From Clostridia bacterium (GTDB lineage: Bacteria; Bacillota_E; SLMV01; PUMD01): 15,846 bases of DNA. The stretch lies in the NCBI GenBank assembly GCA_003562655.1, contig PWUC01000098.1, positions 1 to 15,846 of the forward strand. The letters are read 5' to 3'. Position 1 is the first letter of the stretch; every line of letters starts with the position of its first letter. Positions 14,875 to 15,846 of the stretch are shown here, piece by piece. A model generated the notes under the pieces. That model made no database searches, was not told the DNA's origin, and saw only the letters and a list, made by a program, of their open reading frames with translations. A program made the translations under genes and the position numbers.

Positions 14875-15249
14875 CTATTCAGAATGACTGGTCAGGACCC
14901 ATTCGCCCACGATCTGCCTGTTGACCAGGTGCTGCACCACGATCCTCCGGGCGCGCTCGGGAGTCACCCTGCCGTACACAACCCGGGATTCGTCCTCGCC
15001 CGAGACCTCAACCAGCGGTTCATGTTTGCACAGTCCGGCGCACCCCGTCTGTGTCACAGAAACCCCCCTGATGTTCCTACTGGCAAGCTCGTCGAGAATG
15101 GCAGAGAGGACCTCCCGGGCTCCGGCGGCAATGCCGCAGGTGCCCATCCCGACTGCGACCTTTATGTCTGCACCCTCCCTGACGGCGATCGAATCCCTCG
15201 CCTGCTCCCGAATCTTTTTCAGATCGTCCAGAGACCTCATCTTCTTCAT
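14875..15249 (-). CDS. Thioredoxin-like [2Fe-2S] ferredoxin-domain protein of the hydrogenase operon
   Basis: A 124-residue protein of the NuoE/NuoF N-terminal-like [2Fe-2S] thioredoxin fold. The first motif GMGTCGIAAGAREV gives C38, and TQTGCAGLCKHEPLVEV gives C70 and C74. Only these three cysteines are seen in the cluster motifs; relatives of this small protein, recalled from memory, share that pattern. The N-terminal helix (RSLDDLKKIREQARDSI) is also typical. It likely passes electrons within or beside the hydrogenase complex. GGAGGTGA 9 bases before the ATG at 15249 fixes the start, 22 bases after hydA. The next gene is 122 bases away, across the paired hairpins. Confidence 0.88.
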   Translation of the reverse strand: MKKMRSLDDLKKIREQARDSIAVREGADIKVAVGMGTCGIAAGAREVLSAILDELASRNIRGVSVTQTGCAGLCKHEPLVEVSGEDESRVVYGRVTPERARRIVVQHLVNRQIVGEWVLTSHSE

Positions 15250-15271
15250 TCTTCCTCACCTCCGGGACGGA

Positions 15272-15846
15272 TCATTGTTCAACATATCCAGCATGGGCTT
15301 GCCGTTTCGTGTAGTGGGTGTGAAGCAGCCTGTGGGACGTGTCACTCAGGGGTTCACCCAGGTACTCGCTGTACAGCTCCTGTATTGCCGGGTTCTCATG
15401 AGACTTGCGCAGATGCATCTGCCCGTCGACCTGATAGATGGCATCCACCCGCCGCTGTCTTATCTCTGTATCCGTCGGTATTGGCTGTCCTCCCCCGCCG
15501 ATGCATCCACCGGGACAGCACATCACCTCGACAAAAGCATACTCGGCCTCTCCGGCCTTTATCGCCTCCAGCAGACGGCGGGCATTGCCCAACCCGTGGG
15601 CCACGGCCACCCTGACCGGCGTGCCCTTGAGATCGACCTCGGCCTCCTTGATTCCCTCGAGGCCGCGCACACTGTGGAAGTCGAGTTCCTCGAGCTCCTC
15701 CTCCGTCACCAGCTCGTACACCGTGCGCAATGCTGCCTCCATGACTCCGCCGGTGGCGCCGAATATCGCCGCGGCTCCCGTCGATATCCCCAGGGGGTCA
15801 TCGTACTCCTCCTCGGGAAGCGACTCAAAATCCAGACCCGCTTCGA
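15272..15846 (-). CDS. hydA: [FeFe] hydrogenase catalytic subunit HydA, C-terminal part (5' part beyond window)
   Basis: The frame is open to the right edge, so only about 190 C-terminal residues are visible. They begin within the H-cluster domain (DDPLGISTGAA, GATGGVMEAALRT). The third H-cluster motif VEVMCCPGGCIGGGGQP contains the two terminal cluster cysteines. A complete small-subunit-like tail follows, with RKSHENPAIQELY and the closing LLHTHY. This arrangement fits multimeric NAD(P)H- or ferredoxin-linked hydrogenases (HydABC type), which oxidise or evolve H2 in the cytoplasm; HydB and HydC would be upstream, outside the window. In the third motif, Cys stands where Ala precedes the ligand Cys in clostridial CpI (MCCPGG for MACPGG). 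It heads the visible part of the operon. Confidence 0.93.
   Translation of the reverse strand, partial: EAGLDFESLPEEEYDDPLGISTGAAAIFGATGGVMEAALRTVYELVTEEELEELDFHSVRGLEGIKEAEVDLKGTPVRVAVAHGLGNARRLLEAIKAGEAEYAFVEVMCCPGGCIGGGGQPIPTDTEIRQRRVDAIYQVDGQMHLRKSHENPAIQELYSEYLGEPLSDTSHRLLHTHYTKRQAHAGYVEQ

Noticed and set aside
1..15846. CRISPR array or phage elements
   Set aside because: No regularly spaced repeats, cas-like or phage structural genes are present.

Overview
The window is GC-rich and densely coded. Its gene content suggests an anaerobic, fermentative bacterium, most likely a Clostridia-related Bacillota. The reasons are a trimeric-type [FeFe] hydrogenase HydA with its accessory sensory cluster, a MinC septum protein, strong GGAGGTGATC-type ribosome binding sites, and a SEC59-like membrane enzyme. 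The lineage is inference; no rRNA or tRNA is present to fix it.

Left part (1-4665, minus strand): a tight operon runs leftward as DUF917 protein > AroM-family protein > M42 metallopeptidase > threonine 3-dehydrogenase (tdh). It is followed, probably from its own promoter, by minC, which runs off the left edge. The first four genes overlap or sit within about 20 bases of each other and look like peptide/amino-acid catabolism. A family 5 peptide-binding protein (4781-6310, plus strand) diverges from this operon across a 115-base region, without any permease or ATPase genes.

Middle (6311-10335): a gene-free 391 bases, then an unrecognised lipoprotein (6702-7733, plus). Next comes a 785-base gap between convergent genes with no recognisable gene. 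After it lie two coupled minus-strand membrane proteins: a SEC59/DGK1/VTE5-type lipid kinase or cytidylyltransferase-family protein, and a cation diffusion facilitator homologue whose transport-site ligands all appear to be replaced.

Right part (10336-15846, minus strand): a hydrogenase operon enters from the right edge as hydA (C-terminal part) > thioredoxin-like [2Fe-2S] protein > RsbW-like HATPase > sensory-type [FeFe]-hydrogenase protein fused to a DRTGG domain > PHP phosphoesterase-like protein > receiver-PAS-histidine kinase. The kinase is broken by four reading-frame disruptions while all its neighbours are intact. The sensory hydrogenase appears to start at an AUU codon behind an extended Shine-Dalgarno sequence. 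A pair of mutually exclusive GC hairpins lies in the only sizeable gap of this operon.

Together the right half looks like a catalytic hydrogenase followed by its putative redox/H2-sensing and signalling module. The most notable points are the HydS-DRTGG fusion with its rare start codon, the alternative hairpins, the ligand-less CDF homologue and the shattered kinase.
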